DNA of 60,673 nt from Thermoactinospora rubra (GTDB lineage: Bacteria; Actinomycetota; Actinomycetes; Streptosporangiales; Streptosporangiaceae). Made by a program: the position numbers and the translations under genes. Within the stretch, counting starts at the first letter, position 1; every line of letters starts with the position of its first letter. This document shows, one piece after another, positions 52,863 to 60,503 of the stretch. Under the pieces are notes generated by a model, which worked only from the letters and a program-made list of their open reading frames with translations, was not told the origin of the DNA and searched no databases. The stretch lies in NCBI RefSeq assembly GCF_002093975.1, contig NZ_MSZZ01000060.1, positions 1 through 60,673 of the forward strand, given 5' to 3'.

Positions 52863-53854
52863 GCGTCGGCGAGCTCGCGCAGCCGCGCGTGGGCCGACTC
52901 GTAGACCTCCGGGCCGTCGAGGCACGCTTTGGGGATCTTGGCGACCATCGTGTAGTTGGTGTCGCACACGTTGCCCACGGGCGCCCGGCCGGCCTGGCTG
53001 ACCAGCTGGTAGGCGTCCAGGAGGTCCAGGCCGGTCAGCGAGGCGGTCCAGGTCACCAGGTCGTGCTGGCTGATGCGGTAGGCGTCCTCCAGCGGGCGGG
53101 CCGACCCGGTGGACATCAGGTGGGTGTCGTCCTCCATCCGCGGCCACGGCGTGGCGACGCCCTTGATCAGCTCGACGGCGACCACGGTGTTCATCGCGCA
53201 CTCCAGCGCGGTGCCGCACACCTCGCCCTCGCCCTGGCGGGCGTGCCCGTCGCCGATCGCGAACAGCCCACCCTCGACGTTGACGCCCAGGTAGACGGTC
53301 ACCCCGGCGCGCAGCTCGGTGGTGTCCATGTTGCCGCCGTGCGCGTCGGGCGTGATCGTCATGCGGGCCTCGTTCGCGGCCGGGGCCACGCCGACCGTGC
53401 CGTGCATCGGGTCCAGGGGCAGCTCGACGGTGTAGTCGCTGTTCCTCGCCTGGAAGAGGGCGGTTCTCCGGGACAGGTCCAGGTCGTACCGCCAGACCCG
53501 CTCCTCCAGCGGCGGCTGCAGGGTCGCGGTCGTGTGCGTGCCGGTCAGCGCGCCGAACAGCGGGAACGTGCTGGACCAGGCGTGGTCGCGGGCCGGGGCG
53601 ATCGAGACGAAGTGCAGGGCGAGCGTGTCCCCCGGCTCGGCCCCCTCCACGTGAAAGGGGCCGGTCACCGGGTTGAGATACGGGAACTCGCACACCTGCG
53701 AGGGCAGGTCCGACACCGACGTCACCCGGCCGCCGAAGCAGTCCTCGGTGAACAGCTCCAGGATCGTGCCCGGCCGTACCCTGCCGACGGGTGCCCGGCC
53801 GCCGAAGGTGTAGCTCAGCTCGTCCGGCCCGGGGTGGTAGGACACGACGTTCAC
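52850..53854 (-). CDS. Acetamidase/formamidase
   Basis: The 334-residue FmdA/AmdA-type amidase hydrolyses short-chain amides such as formamide or acetamide to ammonia and the acid. Features: FHVEGAEPGDTLALHFVSI, PDAHGGNMDTTEL with the conserved HGGN, and IGDGHARQGEGEVCGTALEC, which includes the metal-binding DGH and active-site region of the family. GTG 53854 overlaps the permease stop (GTGA). Together with the permease and an AmiC-like protein it forms a probable amide-utilisation operon. Confidence 0.93.
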   Translation of the reverse strand: MNVVSYHPGPDELSYTFGGRAPVGRVRPGTILELFTEDCFGGRVTSVSDLPSQVCEFPYLNPVTGPFHVEGAEPGDTLALHFVSIAPARDHAWSSTFPLFGALTGTHTTATLQPPLEERVWRYDLDLSRRTALFQARNSDYTVELPLDPMHGTVGVAPAANEARMTITPDAHGGNMDTTELRAGVTVYLGVNVEGGLFAIGDGHARQGEGEVCGTALECAMNTVVAVELIKGVATPWPRMEDDTHLMSTGSARPLEDAYRISQHDLVTWTASLTGLDLLDAYQLVSQAGRAPVGNVCDTNYTMVAKIPKACLDGPEVYESAHARLRELADAYRA

Positions 53855-55233
53855 GAGACCTCCGTGGGCAGGGTGGGCCGGTGGCCGAAGGCGTAGGAGG
53901 CCACCAGGATCGACAGGCCGAGCGCGAGCCAGCCGAAGCCCAGCAGCTGCGCGGCGACCTTGGCGTTGACGACGACGAAGACCAGCACGAGGAAGCCGAT
54001 CACCGGGACGAGCAGGTGGGGCACCCAGTCGCGGCTGCCCCGCCGTACGACGTGGTGGACCACGACCGACACGTGCAGCAGCAGGAACGCGGTCAGGGCC
54101 CCGAAGTTGACCAGCGAGCTGAGCAGGGCGATGCCGTCGCTGTACAGGCTCATGCCGATGCCCAGCACAAGCGACACCGCGGCCACCAGGAGGGTGGCGT
54201 TGACGGGGACCTTGTGCCTGGGGTGCACCTTGGCGAGGAAGGCGGGAAGCCGGCGGTCGCGGCCCATGGCGTACAGCAGGCGCGAGGTGGCCGCCTGGGC
54301 GACGAGGGAGTTGGCGAAGCCCCACGCGACCGCCGTGGCGACCGCCGTCAGCACGCCGAGCCAGGCGCCTCCGGCGTACTCGGCCATGACGTAGAAGGCG
54401 TTGCCGCTGGGGTCCTGGCCGGCGGCGATCAGCTCGGAGCGCTGCGGGGTGAGCAGCGCCGCGACCCAGGTCTGGACGACGAACAGCACCCCGGCCAGCG
54501 CCAGCGCGGCCACCATGGAGCGGCCCAGGCGGGCGGCGTCCTCGCGGTTCTCCTCGGCCAGCGTCGAGATGCCGTCGAAGCCCAGGAAGGACAGCACGGC
54601 GATGGAGGCGGCGCCGAACACCACGGCCCAGGAGAACGTCGACGGGTCATACAGCGGCGCCAGCGCCCCGGCCTGCGCCTTGCCCTGCGCGAGGGCGACC
54701 ACGCCGACCACCAGGAAGATCGCGAGCACCGCGAGCTCGGCGACCAGCATGATCCGGGTGATGCGGGCGGTCATCTGGATGCCCAGGTAGTTGACCACGG
54801 TGTTGAGGACCACGAACGCGATCACCCACGCCCAGACCGGGACGGCGGGCACGAAGGAGTTCATCGCGACGCTCGCCACCAGGTACAGCAGACCGGGGAC
54901 GAGGATGTAGTCCAGCAGGATGGCCCATCCGGCCATGAACCCGACGGGCGCGGCGATGCCGCGTCCCGCGTAGGTGTAGACCGATCCGGCCATCGGGAAG
55001 GCGCGGGCCATCTGGGCGTACGACAGCGCGGTGAAGGCCATGGCGACCAGGCCGATGAGGTAGGCGAGGACCACCATGCCGCCGGAGGCGGCGAAGACGC
55101 CGCCGAAGATGCCGAACGGGGCGATCGGCACCATGAAGATCAGGCCGTAGATCATGAGGTCGGCGAAGCCGAGGGAGCGTTGCAGCTCCTGGCGGTAGCC
55201 GAACCTCTCCAGAGCTTCTGGAGGTTGGGTCAT
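53851..55233 (-). CDS. APC family amino acid/amide permease
   Basis: A 460-residue APC-superfamily transporter with twelve membrane segments; the first includes LMIYGLIFMVPIAPFGIFG with the unwound-helix GG motif, and the later GMSLYSDG region and FGFANS-like segments fit the family. It probably imports the amide or amino-acid amide hydrolysed by the next gene product. ATG 55233 has a -10 box 6 nt upstream, overlapped by a palindrome, so the permease-amidase pair can be transcribed separately from the upstream amide-binding gene. Confidence 0.92.
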   Translation of the reverse strand: MTQPPEALERFGYRQELQRSLGFADLMIYGLIFMVPIAPFGIFGGVFAASGGMVVLAYLIGLVAMAFTALSYAQMARAFPMAGSVYTYAGRGIAAPVGFMAGWAILLDYILVPGLLYLVASVAMNSFVPAVPVWAWVIAFVVLNTVVNYLGIQMTARITRIMLVAELAVLAIFLVVGVVALAQGKAQAGALAPLYDPSTFSWAVVFGAASIAVLSFLGFDGISTLAEENREDAARLGRSMVAALALAGVLFVVQTWVAALLTPQRSELIAAGQDPSGNAFYVMAEYAGGAWLGVLTAVATAVAWGFANSLVAQAATSRLLYAMGRDRRLPAFLAKVHPRHKVPVNATLLVAAVSLVLGIGMSLYSDGIALLSSLVNFGALTAFLLLHVSVVVHHVVRRGSRDWVPHLLVPVIGFLVLVFVVVNAKVAAQLLGFGWLALGLSILVASYAFGHRPTLPTEVS

Positions 55234-55239
55234 GGACGT

Positions 55240-55245
55240 ACAGTA
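55240..55245 (-). promoter_or_regulatory. -10 box for leaderless permease gene
   Basis: TACTGT on the reverse strand, exactly 6 nt before ATG 55233. A TTTTCA at 55263-55268 with 17-bp spacing may be the -35. Confidence 0.55.
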
Positions 55246-55264
55246 GAAGCATTGCTTTCTACTG
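55241..55264. promoter_or_regulatory. Palindromic operator over permease promoter
   Basis: CAGTAGAA-N8-TTCTACTG, perfect 8-bp arms, covers the -10 box of the permease gene and the stop codon of the upstream gene. A bound regulator (for example the nearby MarR) would repress permease and amidase. Confidence 0.65.
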
Positions 55265-56332
55265 AAAAGGTTTCTCTAGAAAGAATTGCAGTCCATCGGC
55301 CCTTCCGAGGAGGACGCGCTGCCGTACCTGCCGGTTCTCCAGCGTCAGGCGCCCGCGGGCGCTGGTGATCGTCGTGCCGTCCGCGACGGCGTCCACCTGC
55401 GGTACGGCCAGCGTCCCCGCGCGGTCGGCGAGCGCGGCGACCATGGCGACCGCCTCGTAGCAGCCGTGACCGTGGGCGTTGAGCAGGGGCGCGTGGGGGC
55501 CGAAGCGGCGGGCGTACCGCTCGGCGAAGTACAGGCCGGCGTCCGTGGGCAGGCCGTGGAAGTAGCCCATCGAGGTGTACAGCTCGCCGGTGTCGTCGCC
55601 GCCGATGCCGAGCAGGCCGTGCTCCTCCAGCGCGCCGCACAGCCGGGCCGCGCGGATGCCGCTGCGGAGGAAGGCGCGGTTGAACGCGACCAGGTCGCTG
55701 CCGATCAGCGTCAGGAGGATGGCGTCGGGGCCCGCCGCCTTGACCTCGTCGAGGGTGGAGGCGACGGTGCCGCTTCCGTAGGGGATGAAGCGCTCGCCGA
55801 CCACCTTTTCCAGATATTTCCGGACACTGGCGTGGACGAGGCGCGGCCAGACATAGTCGTTGCCCAGCAGGAACCACCGGCGCGCCCTGCGATGCTCGGC
55901 CAGCCACTCGATGGCCGGCCTGAGCTGCCGCGACGGGGTCTCGCCGAGGAAGTAGACGCCGCTGGCGTGACCCGCGCCCTCATGCGGCGGGGCGTACACG
56001 AACGGCACCCGGCCCGCGACGGCGCGCGCCACGGCCACCCGCACGTCGCTGGCGTGCATGCCGGCCAGGGCGTGGACCGTGCCGGTGCCGACCAGCCCGG
56101 CCACCTCGCGCGCCACCTCCCGCGGCGGGCGCCCGCCGTCCACCAGCACCAGCTCCACCGGGCGGCCCAGCACGCCACCCCGCGCGTTGACCTCCTCGGC
56201 GGCCAGCACGGCGCAGTTGATGGCGCACGGACCGGCCAGCCCCAGCACGCCCGAGACCGGCACGACGAGCCCGACCCGCACCGACCTCGTCGGCATCAAG
56301 CGGGCCTCGAACGGGTCGACGATCGTCGCCAC
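55259..56332 (-). CDS. AmiC-like cytosolic amide/urea-binding protein (Peripla_BP type)
   Basis: The 357-residue product has the type-1 periplasmic binding fold of branched-chain amino acid and amide receptors (VRVGLVVPVSGVLGLAGPCAIN, AAEEVNARGGVLGRPVELVLVDGG, FLLGNDYVWPRLV, SMGYFHGLPTDAG) but no signal peptide, so it should stay in the cytoplasm like Pseudomonas AmiC. It would sense amides and control the operon, possibly through the divergent MarR. GTG 56332 (GGAGG 12 nt upstream) or ATG 56296 (GAGG 8 nt upstream) are both credible starts. Confidence 0.82.
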   Translation of the reverse strand: MATIVDPFEARLMPTRSVRVGLVVPVSGVLGLAGPCAINCAVLAAEEVNARGGVLGRPVELVLVDGGRPPREVAREVAGLVGTGTVHALAGMHASDVRVAVARAVAGRVPFVYAPPHEGAGHASGVYFLGETPSRQLRPAIEWLAEHRRARRWFLLGNDYVWPRLVHASVRKYLEKVVGERFIPYGSGTVASTLDEVKAAGPDAILLTLIGSDLVAFNRAFLRSGIRAARLCGALEEHGLLGIGGDDTGELYTSMGYFHGLPTDAGLYFAERYARRFGPHAPLLNAHGHGCYEAVAMVAALADRAGTLAVPQVDAVADGTTITSARGRLTLENRQVRQRVLLGRADGLQFFLEKPFQ

Positions 56333-56388
56333 GCCGACGAGTATCCTCCAGTCAGGCGGCACACGCACCCAGGGAAGGACCAAACTTC

Positions 56389-56823
56389 ATGATGACGACG
56401 GGGCTCGCGTCCTCCCTGGCGTACCTCCTCAGTCGAGCCGAGCGCAGCGTCAACAAGGGCCTGGCGGCCTGCCTGGCGCGGGAGGAGCTCACCGTCGAGC
56501 AGTGGCGCATCCTGCGGGCGCTCGCCGACGGGCGAGGGCACTCGATGGGGGAGCTGGCGGCGGCGGTGCTCATGCCGCACCCCACGCTGACCAAGGCGGT
56601 CGACCGGCTGATCGACCGGGCGCTGGTGTACCGGGGGCCGTCGGAGGGCGACCGGCGGCGCGTCGCGGTCTTCCTCGCCGACCGGGGGACCGACCTGCTC
56701 GCGCGGGTGGAGGGGGCGGTGGCCGAGTACCAGCGGGGGATCGAGGCGGCGTACGGCAGGGAGCGGACCGAGGAGCTCATGCGGGCGCTCGAGGAGCTTG
56801 TCGAGGTGCTTGAGGATCGGTAG
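56389..56823 (+). CDS. MarR family transcriptional regulator
   Basis: A 144-residue MarR-type regulator: helices SLAYLLSRAERSVNKGLAACL, winged helix LTVEQWRILRALADGRGHSMGEL, MPHPTLTKAVDRLIDRALVYR and the wing EGDRRRVAVFL, plus a C-terminal dimerisation helix. It diverges from the AmiC-like gene with 56 bp between. By analogy with mycobacterial AmiA it may repress the amide operon; the direct target is inferred. Confidence 0.92.
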   Translation: MMTTGLASSLAYLLSRAERSVNKGLAACLAREELTVEQWRILRALADGRGHSMGELAAAVLMPHPTLTKAVDRLIDRALVYRGPSEGDRRRVAVFLADRGTDLLARVEGAVAEYQRGIEAAYGRERTEELMRALEELVEVLEDR

Positions 56824-57343
56824 CTTCGCGGCCCACCCGTTGCGCGCCTGGACTTCTACGCGCCTGATGCCCACCCCCGGGTGGTCCTCGCTGAGGGGCG
56901 CTTCGTGCCTTGGGGCTCGGGCTGTTCGTTTCCAGTCGCGCCGGGGGCGCGACTCCTGGCGGTCCTCGCTTCGCTCGGGCTGTCTATCGGGGTTGCTCCC
57001 TCGCTTCGCTCGGTCGCATCGGCTCCGTGCGCCTGCGGCGCACCGCTCGGGGGCTGACGCCCCTCGCTGAGGGCTCACTCGTTACGCGCCTGGACTTCCG
57101 CGCTGGTGACATCTGTCAGACATCGATACCGACGACGCTGATGATCTTGTCGTGATGTCGCGCCAGACGGTCGCGAAGCGGGAGGTCAGGCGGCTGTGGG
57201 CAGGCGACATCATGCAGGGAGTCTCAGTAGAGGACTATCCGGTCAAAGGCCGCGGCCCGCATCTTAAGAGCCTCGGCCTCGCGTCCGAGCTCGCTCCTCC
57301 ACGAGTGGTCCGCCAGGCGGGCGGTAGCCGCCTCGGCCCGCAT

Positions 57344-57463
57344 CCGAGCTGACCCCGCCTCTTGGTCTCCAGCACCGCCGGCATTCGCCTGGCCTGAGCC
57401 GCCGGAGCCTCTCCATGGGCCCGCAGTAGCCAATACAGCGTGAGAAGGCGGCGGTACTCGGAG
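57344..57463 (-). pseudogene. Degenerate duplicate of phosphotransferase gene 3' end
   Basis: 57344-57463 matches 58797-58917 closely at nucleotide level, including a shared block of more than 20 identical bases around 57381-57403. On the reverse strand it reads RRLLTLYWLLRAHGEAPAAQARRM, compared with RRLLTLYWLLRTRGDTQAAQARRM at the end of the intact gene. A second shared block (57199-57262 versus 58716-58776) lies further downstream, so the duplication included the 3' flank. The 5' nine-tenths of the gene are missing. Confidence 0.75.
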
Positions 57464-57502
57464 CCTGCAGCCTCCCGGCTGAGACGCCATGGTCTTGGAA
57501 GA

Positions 57503-57546
57503 CTTCCCGGGCTGACAGCGCGGATCCGATTCCCATCACCCGTTCT
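57503..57546 (+). pseudogene. tRNA-Gly 3'-half relic (copy 1)
   Basis: 44 nt starting CTTCCCGGGCTGAC and containing CCGATTCCCATCACCCG resemble the anticodon-arm, T-arm and acceptor 3' strand of an actinobacterial tRNA-Gly (UCC). It matches copy 2 at 35 of 44 positions. There is no 5' half, so it cannot be functional. Confidence 0.5.
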
Positions 57547-57638
57547 CAGGACGAAGGAGTACGTGTCACCCGCTCTCGCCCACCTGCCACTCAGCCCGCG
57601 TCGGCTGCGGCGCATCTCGCCCAGCCCTTCAGCGGTCG

Positions 57639-58142
57639 CTACACGTCCGGATCAGCCGGATCGGCCAGCAGTACCACTCGGCCAGCCTCGACGTCGAACC
57701 CGAGACTCGGATGACCGGGCGATTCCTCCGGAGTCATCAGCACAGACTTCCCAAGGCGCCGCCCGATCACGCGGAGGACATCCACCAGGACGTCCAGCCG
57801 CTGCTGCCCTTGCAGTTCTCTGAGGTCAACGTCGAAGTCGATCGACTCAGCCTGGTACGCCCGGAAAATCATCAGGATCTCGGGGACCGGCCAGACTCTC
57901 AGCTCGGGCATGTCGCCGGTGGATGCGGCGGCGACCATGTCGGCGGCCGAAGGAAGCTCCATCGGCTCGCCGCTTAGCGAGTAGGCATGCCGCCAGCCTT
58001 GCGACTGAACGAGCTCAAGCAGCGCCTGCCAGTCCTCAACAGTCGTTCCCTCCACGACCACGTCAGGCAACGCTCCGTTGACATCGGGGTCGAAGAGGGA
58101 CTTCACGTCATCCCACAGCAGGTCGGGCACAGCACTCATCAT
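57639..58142 (-). CDS. Hypothetical protein between tRNA relics
   Basis: A 167-residue acidic soluble protein (PDLLWDDVKSLFDPDVNGAL, TTVEDWQALLELVQSQGW, ESIDFDVDLRELQGQQRLDV, VLMTPEESPGHPSLGFDVEAG). I do not recognise it; size, acidity and mixed alpha/beta character would fit an immunity-type protein, but that is only a suggestion. ATG 58142 or 58139 (weak CAGGG ribosome site); the frame is open upstream. It lies exactly between two tRNA-Gly relics, so it may be cargo of a lost element. Confidence 0.6.
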   Translation of the reverse strand: MMSAVPDLLWDDVKSLFDPDVNGALPDVVVEGTTVEDWQALLELVQSQGWRHAYSLSGEPMELPSAADMVAAASTGDMPELRVWPVPEILMIFRAYQAESIDFDVDLRELQGQQRLDVLVDVLRVIGRRLGKSVLMTPEESPGHPSLGFDVEAGRVVLLADPADPDV

Positions 58143-58340
58143 CCCTGGAAAGCCGATCCGGCGGGCTACCGGCTTCGTGATGATCAGCCGAGCGGGGTAC
58201 GCATGCCGCGACAAGCCCCACGTCACCGGCTGATCGCCGGGCCATTGACCAAGGTGCCGAGAGGCCGACCGCAGCCACTCACGACCGTGCCGCCATTGCC
58301 CGGATCGGTAATGCCCTGCTACTGGGATCGTGATCGCTGC

Positions 58341-58384
58341 CTTCCCAAGCTGACAACGCGGGTGCGATTCTCGTCACCCGCTCC
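58341..58384 (+). pseudogene. tRNA-Gly 3'-half relic (copy 2)
   Basis: 44 nt starting CTTCCCAAGCTGAC and ending GATTCTCGTCACCCGCTCC. The acceptor end (CACCCGCTCC) and T-arm are close to tRNA-Gly(UCC); the anticodon loop has one extra C, the T-loop is altered, and no 5' half precedes it. Read on the reverse strand it gives DENRTRV, a peptide often seen where frames cross this tRNA. Confidence 0.55.
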
Positions 58385-58420
58385 GCTTGCGGGATTCCCT
58401 GCCTCTCGGTCGCTCCCGCA

Positions 58421-58696
58421 TTGCCGGCCTGGCAGTATCCGGAGGGAGAGGGAGAGGGAGACGTCATCGACTTCGATCGGATCGCCATCGAGCCTGACAA
58501 CCTTGAAGGCAAGCCCACCATCCGTGGTTTGCGTATCACGGTGGAGACGGTGGTACGGCTGGCCGCCGGCGGGTGGTCCTTCGATGAGATCCTCGCGGAC
58601 CACCCGGACTTGGAGCGCGAGGACATCAAGCAGGCGCTTGAGTATGCGGCGGCGTCGACGAATGTCCACTTCTACCGTCTCCGAGAGGCGGCGTGA
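58421..58696 (+). CDS. DUF433 antitoxin-like protein (orphan)
   Basis: The 91-residue product has the DUF433 domain (IDFDRIAIEPDNLEGKPTIRG, VRLAAGGWSFDEILADHPDLE, EDIKQALEYAAAS), a winged-helix-like antitoxin usually paired with a DUF5615 PIN-like toxin. No toxin frame follows, and 37 bp upstream is a tRNA relic. The start is doubtful: family similarity begins at GTC-ATC-GAC, where an ATG or GTG would be expected, just after a long purine tract (58439-58460) that resembles a Shine-Dalgarno. TTG 58421 is the only in-frame initiator, so the gene may be losing expression. Confidence 0.6.
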   Translation: MPAWQYPEGEGEGDVIDFDRIAIEPDNLEGKPTIRGLRITVETVVRLAAGGWSFDEILADHPDLEREDIKQALEYAAASTNVHFYRLREAA

Positions 58697-58816
58697 ATTC
58701 CTAGCCGACGAGCTGCGGGCGGGCGATATCACGCAAGGAGTCTCGGTAGACGACCCTCAGGTCAAAGGCCGTGGCTCTGCATCCGAGCTCGCTCATCGAG
58801 CTGACCGTCTCTTGGT

Positions 58817-59599
58817 CTATAGCAACGCCAGCATTCGCCTGGCCTGAGCCGCCTGAGTGTCTCCGCGGGTTCGCAGCAGCCAATACAGCGTGAGAAGGCG
58901 GCGGCACTCGGTGAGCCTGGCGGCTTCCTCAGCGGTCAGTTCCAATTTCTCCAGCACCGCGGTCATGCCGGAGTGGTCGTTGCGCCAAACCGATATGTGC
59001 TCGACGACTTCGGCGAGTTCGAACGCACGGTCGCTGCGGCCGGAGTACTCGAAGTCAAGGACGCGAATGGCGGTCCCATCCCAGAGGTAGTTGGCCAGGT
59101 TCCCGTCGCCGGTGCCGAACACCGGAGTGCCCGGCCGCGCCAACAGCTCCTCCACCATGGGTCGCTCCACCCAGCTCCTCGCCTCGCGAAGCGCGTCAGC
59201 GACCGCAGGGTCTTCATCGGAAGGCAGCGCCGTCGCGCACCACGATCGCACCATCCCGAGGAGTTCGATCGGATGCCCGGCACGATCGGGCACCCGCTCC
59301 AGCACACGCTGAGGGATCGCCTGCTGGACCCTCGTGACGGCCTCGGCCAGGGCGTCGGCCAGCTGTCCCGTGATCGGCCCATGGACGGCGGCCCCGCCAA
59401 GCCGAGACATCACCACGGTCGGCGGATCAGCCTCCAGGTCCGCCGTCACCGGCGTGGGCGCAAGTCCAGGCGCGTACTCGTTGAGCAGCTCCAACGCTCG
59501 CCATTCCCGCTCGGGCTGGCCATGGTCGGACGATCGGTATTGCTTGATCACCGCATCGGGCCGCACTTCGATCGTGTGCTTGCTCGCCGGACCACCCAT
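58817..59599 (-). CDS. APH-family phosphotransferase
   Basis: 260 residues with the aminoglycoside-phosphotransferase/kinase-like fold: HTIEVRPDAVIKQY (ATP-binding Lys), EREWRALELLNEYAPGLAPTP, FGTGDGNLANYLWDG (catalytic loop with Asp and Asn) and VLDFEYSGRSDRAFELAE (metal-binding DFE). The catalytic-loop His usually found two residues before Asp is Thr here. Substrate unknown; resistance cannot be inferred. ATG 59599 has GGAGG at 5 nt; a TAGGGT -10 box lies at 59628-59633. A degenerate copy of its 3' end is at 57344-57463. Confidence 0.88.
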   Translation of the reverse strand: MGGPASKHTIEVRPDAVIKQYRSSDHGQPEREWRALELLNEYAPGLAPTPVTADLEADPPTVVMSRLGGAAVHGPITGQLADALAEAVTRVQQAIPQRVLERVPDRAGHPIELLGMVRSWCATALPSDEDPAVADALREARSWVERPMVEELLARPGTPVFGTGDGNLANYLWDGTAIRVLDFEYSGRSDRAFELAEVVEHISVWRNDHSGMTAVLEKLELTAEEAARLTECRRLLTLYWLLRTRGDTQAAQARRMLALL

Positions 59600-59627
59600 G
59601 CGCCCTCCGATCCTGCCGAGGATCATG

Positions 59628-59633
59628 ACCCTA
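59628..59633 (-). promoter_or_regulatory. Possible -10 box of phosphotransferase gene
   Basis: TAGGGT on the reverse strand, 28 nt before ATG 59599; consistent with a short leader that contains the GGAGG ribosome site. Confidence 0.35.
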
Positions 59634-60015
59634 CTCGGGGCACGGCATGCTTTCGATCGCTACGGATGCTGTCGGTTCTTACCTCCATCGCGGCATTCAG
59701 TGATCATTCAGTGATCATTCAGTGATCGCCGTGTATGCCCGCACCTCACGAACCGGCAGGGAGCCGCCTGGATCGCCGCCCAGCGGGACCTGGGAAACGT
59801 CGAGGCCGACGATCCAGGGCGACGGCGGCCGTGTTCCTGGCGACCCTCACCTCCTCCCCGCTGCCGCGCATCATGATCGGGTACGCACGCCCGGCGACCT
59901 GGACCCCGAGCGATTCCTCGCCGCCTAGATGTTCTGTCCTGAGAGGTTAGGTACGAGGCTGACGGGTGACCGACCGCCGAGCGCGGTGTGGCCGGTGGCC
60001 GCCCAGTCGGCCGCG
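59634..60015 (+). other. Intergenic region upstream of transposase relic
   Basis: Contains the 11-bp triplicate at 59695-59727. A 69-codon frame from GTG 59722 starts IAVYARTS, slightly like a serine recombinase N-terminus, but nothing after it fits, and no other gene is visible. Probably degenerate DNA. Confidence 0.4.
59695..59727 (+). repeat. Three perfect 11-bp tandem repeats
   Basis: ATTCAGTGATC is repeated three times without change in the region upstream of the phosphotransferase gene (about 60 bp before its -10 box). Could be a microsatellite or an array of protein-binding sites. Confidence 0.8.
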
Positions 60016-60174
60016 ATCCGGATCTGTACAGACAGCGCAACACGACGGAACGCGGCATCAACCGGATCAAACAGTGGCGCGGGCCGGCCTTCCGCTGCGG
60101 CAAGACTCCCGAAAGCCATCTGGTCGGCCTCCACCTGCTCGGAGCCATCTTGTGGATCCGAAGCCTCCAGCCAT
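60016..60174 (+). pseudogene. IS5-type transposase C-terminal relic
   Basis: The forward frame reads DLYRQRNTTERGINRIKQWRG-like sequence (shortened here: YRQRNTTERGINRIKQW) and then TPESHLVGLHLLGAILWIRS, the typical end of IS5-family DDE transposases (YxxRNxxERxxxxLKxxR...). The RNxxER signature is present but the N-terminal two thirds and both inverted repeats are missing. Confidence 0.65.
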
Positions 60175-60221
60175 CTGAAGATCTGAAGTCCGTACAGGCC
60201 CCAGCAGGGCCAGGTCGCCCA

Positions 60222-60503
60222 TCAGCAGGTCGCCACACAGCGCGGCGACCCGTTCGTGGTCTCGGGCGGCTCAGTCCCGGTGGCGGGGTCGGTGAGCGGA
60301 TAGCCGTCCGGGTCGTCTTGGACCGGTCGCCGGAGCCACCAGGGGTCATGCCATTCGGCCAGCCTGCCTGTCCACGCTCGGCCGCCCAGGTACGCCGCCG
60401 GCCTCGCGTTCGGCGCCCTGGCAAGCGGGCAGTCCAGAGGCGGCATGATCCGGATTCTCGCCACTCCGAGGTCAGTCACGGGTGCACCCACCATTTTCGC
60501 CAC
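60222..60503 (-). CDS. Doubtful hypothetical ORF
   Basis: A 93-residue frame (GTG 60503) with PLDCPLARAPNARPAAYLGG and WHDPWWLRRPVQDDPDGYPL. Composition is protein-like and an A/T-rich stretch (60509-60535, with TATATC on the reverse strand) upstream could be a promoter. No family is recognised; it may be another fragment. Confidence 0.35.
   Translation of the reverse strand: MAKMVGAPVTDLGVARIRIMPPLDCPLARAPNARPAAYLGGRAWTGRLAEWHDPWWLRRPVQDDPDGYPLTDPATGTEPPETTNGSPRCVATC

Larger units (their letters stand above)
56824..57638. other. Decayed non-coding region after MarR gene
   Basis: No intact gene. The first 280 bp contain a 14-bp direct repeat (CGCGCCTGGACTTC at 56843-56856 and 57085-57098) and repeated CCTCGCTGAGGG and CGCTTCGCTCGG motifs. 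From about 57199 the sequence resembles the 3' end and flank of the phosphotransferase gene at 58817, and 57503-57546 resembles part of a tRNA-Gly. Confidence 0.6.

Noticed and set aside
57152..57352. 66-codon frame in the decayed region
   Set aside because: It runs across the duplicated phosphotransferase flank and part of it resembles a frame in the non-coding flank of the intact copy, so it is a by-product of the duplication.
58341..58384. Functional tRNA-Gly gene
   Set aside because: The 5' half is missing, the T-loop is altered, and the anticodon loop has an extra base.
59722..59928. Serine recombinase N-terminus (IAVYARTS)
   Set aside because: Only eight residues are suggestive; no catalytic or later resolvase motifs follow in any frame.
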